5,977 nucleotides of DNA from Rikenellaceae bacterium (GTDB taxonomy: Bacteria; Bacteroidota; Bacteroidia; Bacteroidales; Rikenellaceae), in the NCBI GenBank assembly GCA_031286025.1, contig JAITVB010000098.1, positions 1 to 5,977 of the forward strand. Reading direction: 5' to 3'. Shown here one piece after another: positions 4,644 to 5,977 of this stretch. The position numbers and the translations under genes were made by a program. The notes below the pieces were generated by a model. It was not told where the DNA came from and did not search any database. It saw nothing but the letters and a program-made list of their open reading frames with translations. Numbering within the stretch: the stretch's first letter is position 1; every line of letters begins with the position of its first letter.

Positions 4644-5831
4644 ATGAAGAAAATACTGACGATCGCCGCCGTCCTGTTGGCAGGCAGCCTTTACGCCCAA
4701 ACTCCCCCGGAATCGAAGCCATACGTCTTCACCGAAATCAAAACGTTGGCCACCACGCCGGTCAAGAACCAGGCCCGCTCGGGCACCTGTTGGAGTTTTT
4801 CGGGCGTCGGGCAGATCGAGAGCGACCTGTTGCGCACGGGCCGGGGCGAGGTGATCTTGTCCGATATGTGGATCGTGCGCTGCACCTACATGGACAAGGC
4901 CGAAAAGTATGTCCGGATGCACGGTACGGTCAATTTCGACGCCGGCGGCAACACCCACGACATTTTCAATGTGATCCGCAAGTACGGGATCGTGCCGGAA
5001 TCCGTTTACCCCGGTCTCAATTACGGTACCGACCAACACACCCACAACGAGGTCAACGCCGTGCTGAAAGCCTATCTTGAGGCTGTGATCAAAAATCCCA
5101 ACCGCACGCTTTCGACCGCCTGGGCGGCCGGGTTCAACGGCATCCTCGACGCTTATTTCGGAAAAATGCCCGAAACGTTCACCTATCAGGGCAAGAGTTA
5201 TAGCCCGGAATCGTTTGCCGCCGACCTGGGCTTGAACTGGGACGATTATATCTCGCTTGCCTCGTTCACGCATCATCCGTTCTATGAACGTTTTGCGCTC
5301 GAAATTCCCGACAACTGGGCTTGGGGTCTTTCCTATAATATCCCGTTGGACGACCTGTCGAAAATTTTGAAAAATTCGATCGAACAGGGCTATACCGCGA
5401 CTTGGTCGTCGGACGTGAGCGAATCGGGTTTTCAGTATGCGTTGGGCTTTGCGATCTTGCCGGCGACTTCTGCCAAGGAGATCAGCGGTTCGGACCAAGC
5501 GCGTTGGACCGGGATTTCGGATGCCGACCTGTGGGAGATGAATGCCAAAGTGACCGGCATGATGCCCGAAAAACAGGTGACCCAGGAGTTGCGCCAACTC
5601 TACTTCGACAACTACCAGACCACCGACGACCACGGGATGGTGATTGTCGGCACGGCGACCGACCCGGACGGCAATCTGTTCTATAAGGTGAAAAACTCGT
5701 GGGGCGTTTCGAACCTTTACGACGGGTATTTCTATGTTTCGCCCGCTTTCATCCTCTGTAAAACGACCAATCTGATGGTGAACAAGGCAGCGATTCCCGC
5801 CGACATCAAAGCGAAGCTCGGGATTAAATGA
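4644..5831 (+). CDS. Exported C1-family cysteine peptidase (C1B, bleomycin hydrolase/PepC-like)
   Basis: The product has 395 residues. A signal peptide spans residues 1-18 (MKKILTIAAVLLAGSLYA) with cleavage expected before Gln19. The papain-type active site is complete: oxyanion Gln43 and nucleophile Cys49 in KNQARSGTCWSF (41-52), His330 in DDHGMVIVG (328-336), and Asn351 in KNSWG (350-354). C1B features include LSDMWIVRCTYMDKAEKYVR (72-91), the GGNTHDIFNVIRKYGIVPES stretch (101-120) and WGLSYNIPLDDLSKIL (227-242). Classical bleomycin hydrolases and PepC are cytoplasmic, about 440-460 residues, and act as aminopeptidases in a hexameric cage. This one is shorter and exported, so a periplasmic or surface role in peptide trimming is likely (inference). 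It starts 27 bases after the phosphatase-like gene with no clear promoter between, so cotranscription is plausible. The substrate cannot be deduced. Confidence 0.95.
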   Translation: MKKILTIAAVLLAGSLYAQTPPESKPYVFTEIKTLATTPVKNQARSGTCWSFSGVGQIESDLLRTGRGEVILSDMWIVRCTYMDKAEKYVRMHGTVNFDAGGNTHDIFNVIRKYGIVPESVYPGLNYGTDQHTHNEVNAVLKAYLEAVIKNPNRTLSTAWAAGFNGILDAYFGKMPETFTYQGKSYSPESFAADLGLNWDDYISLASFTHHPFYERFALEIPDNWAWGLSYNIPLDDLSKILKNSIEQGYTATWSSDVSESGFQYALGFAILPATSAKEISGSDQARWTGISDADLWEMNAKVTGMMPEKQVTQELRQLYFDNYQTTDDHGMVIVGTATDPDGNLFYKVKNSWGVSNLYDGYFYVSPAFILCKTTNLMVNKAAIPADIKAKLGIK

Positions 5832-5899
5832 TCCGTTGCCTTGTTTTCACTCATAAAAAGGCCTTTGAATGCATTGTTGTTGCCCCGTTTTGTTGCACG

Positions 5900-5920
5900 A
5901 TAACGCGAAGTTGTTTTTTT
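5900..5920 (+). terminator. Weak candidate terminator after the peptidase gene
   Basis: ATAAC (5900-5904) pairs with GTTGT (5910-5914), five pairs with one G-U, around GCGAA, followed by T residues to 5920. It lies about 70 bases after the peptidase stop. The stem is short and AT-rich, so it may be inefficient. I see no better terminator in 5832-5977. Confidence 0.35.
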
Positions 5921-5954
5921 AAAGGTATGGTTTTCCCGAATAGCCAAAAAGATG

Positions 5955-5962
5955 TACCTTTG
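5955..5962 (+). promoter_or_regulatory. Bacteroidetes -7 element (TACCTTTG) for a gene beyond the right edge
   Basis: A perfect TAnnTTTG match ends 15 bases before the window edge, with AT-rich sequence after it. No plus-strand gene begins in the remaining bases, so it should serve a gene starting past 5977. A GGTTTTC stretch about 20 bases upstream might stand in for the -33 box. The sequence is identical to the -7 element of the YihY operon. Confidence 0.65.
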
Positions 5963-5977
5963 GAAAAAATTACGTAT

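Noticed and set aside
3684..5633. Open frame of 649 codons on the minus strand
   Set aside because: It lies antisense to the phosphatase-like gene and the peptidase gene, whose product has an unmistakable signal peptide and catalytic motifs. Its own translation has no recognisable domain and is rich in Arg, Gln, His and Gly, as expected for a GC-rich shadow frame.
5732..5947. Minus-strand open frame of 71 codons with a hydrophobic stretch
   Set aside because: Partly antisense to the end of the peptidase gene, with no promoter or conserved motif; the hydrophobic part derives from the peptidase sequence read backwards.

Overview
This window looks like chromosomal DNA from a Bacteroidales bacterium, most likely in or near Rikenellaceae/Alistipes (inference). 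The clues are Bacteroidetes-type -7 promoter elements (TAnnTTTG) ahead of several genes, no Shine-Dalgarno sequences, fairly GC-rich genes with AT-rich intergenic gaps, and protein families typical of gut Bacteroidales. No mobile element, CRISPR array, tRNA or rRNA is visible.

Layout. Positions 1-2328 hold a tight minus-strand operon: a YihY/BrkB-family membrane protein, a Rossmann-fold DUF2520 protein, and the N-terminal 77 residues of a KdsC-like HAD phosphatase that runs off the left edge. Adjacent genes overlap by 19 and 8 bases, so they are probably cotranscribed and translationally coupled from a promoter near 2354-2361. A divergent intergenic region (2329-2551) separates this operon from a plus-strand AT-richer gene (2552-3010) for a small exported protein of unknown function. 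That gene and a minus-strand cold-shock protein (3218-3418) converge on two back-to-back intrinsic terminators.

A structured gap (3419-3707) holds the cold-shock promoter and several inverted repeats. It is followed by a plus-strand pair: a 302-residue protein that looks like a shortened, metal-site-degenerate SpoIIE/PP2C-type phosphatase, and, 27 bases later, an exported papain-like (C1B, bleomycin hydrolase/PepC-type) cysteine peptidase with an intact Gln-Cys-His-Asn active site. The window ends with a weak terminator candidate and a perfect TACCTTTG element that should drive a gene beyond the right edge.

How the genes work together. KdsC-type phosphatases release KDO for lipopolysaccharide, so the left operon has an envelope theme, though the roles of its DUF2520 and YihY members are not established. 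The most unusual item is the phosphatase-like gene: it keeps the outer framework of the family but seems to have lost a central block and to have altered the residues expected to bind catalytic metals. Its upstream region carries a perfect 7+7 palindrome and two mutually exclusive hairpins. No complete novel system can be claimed.
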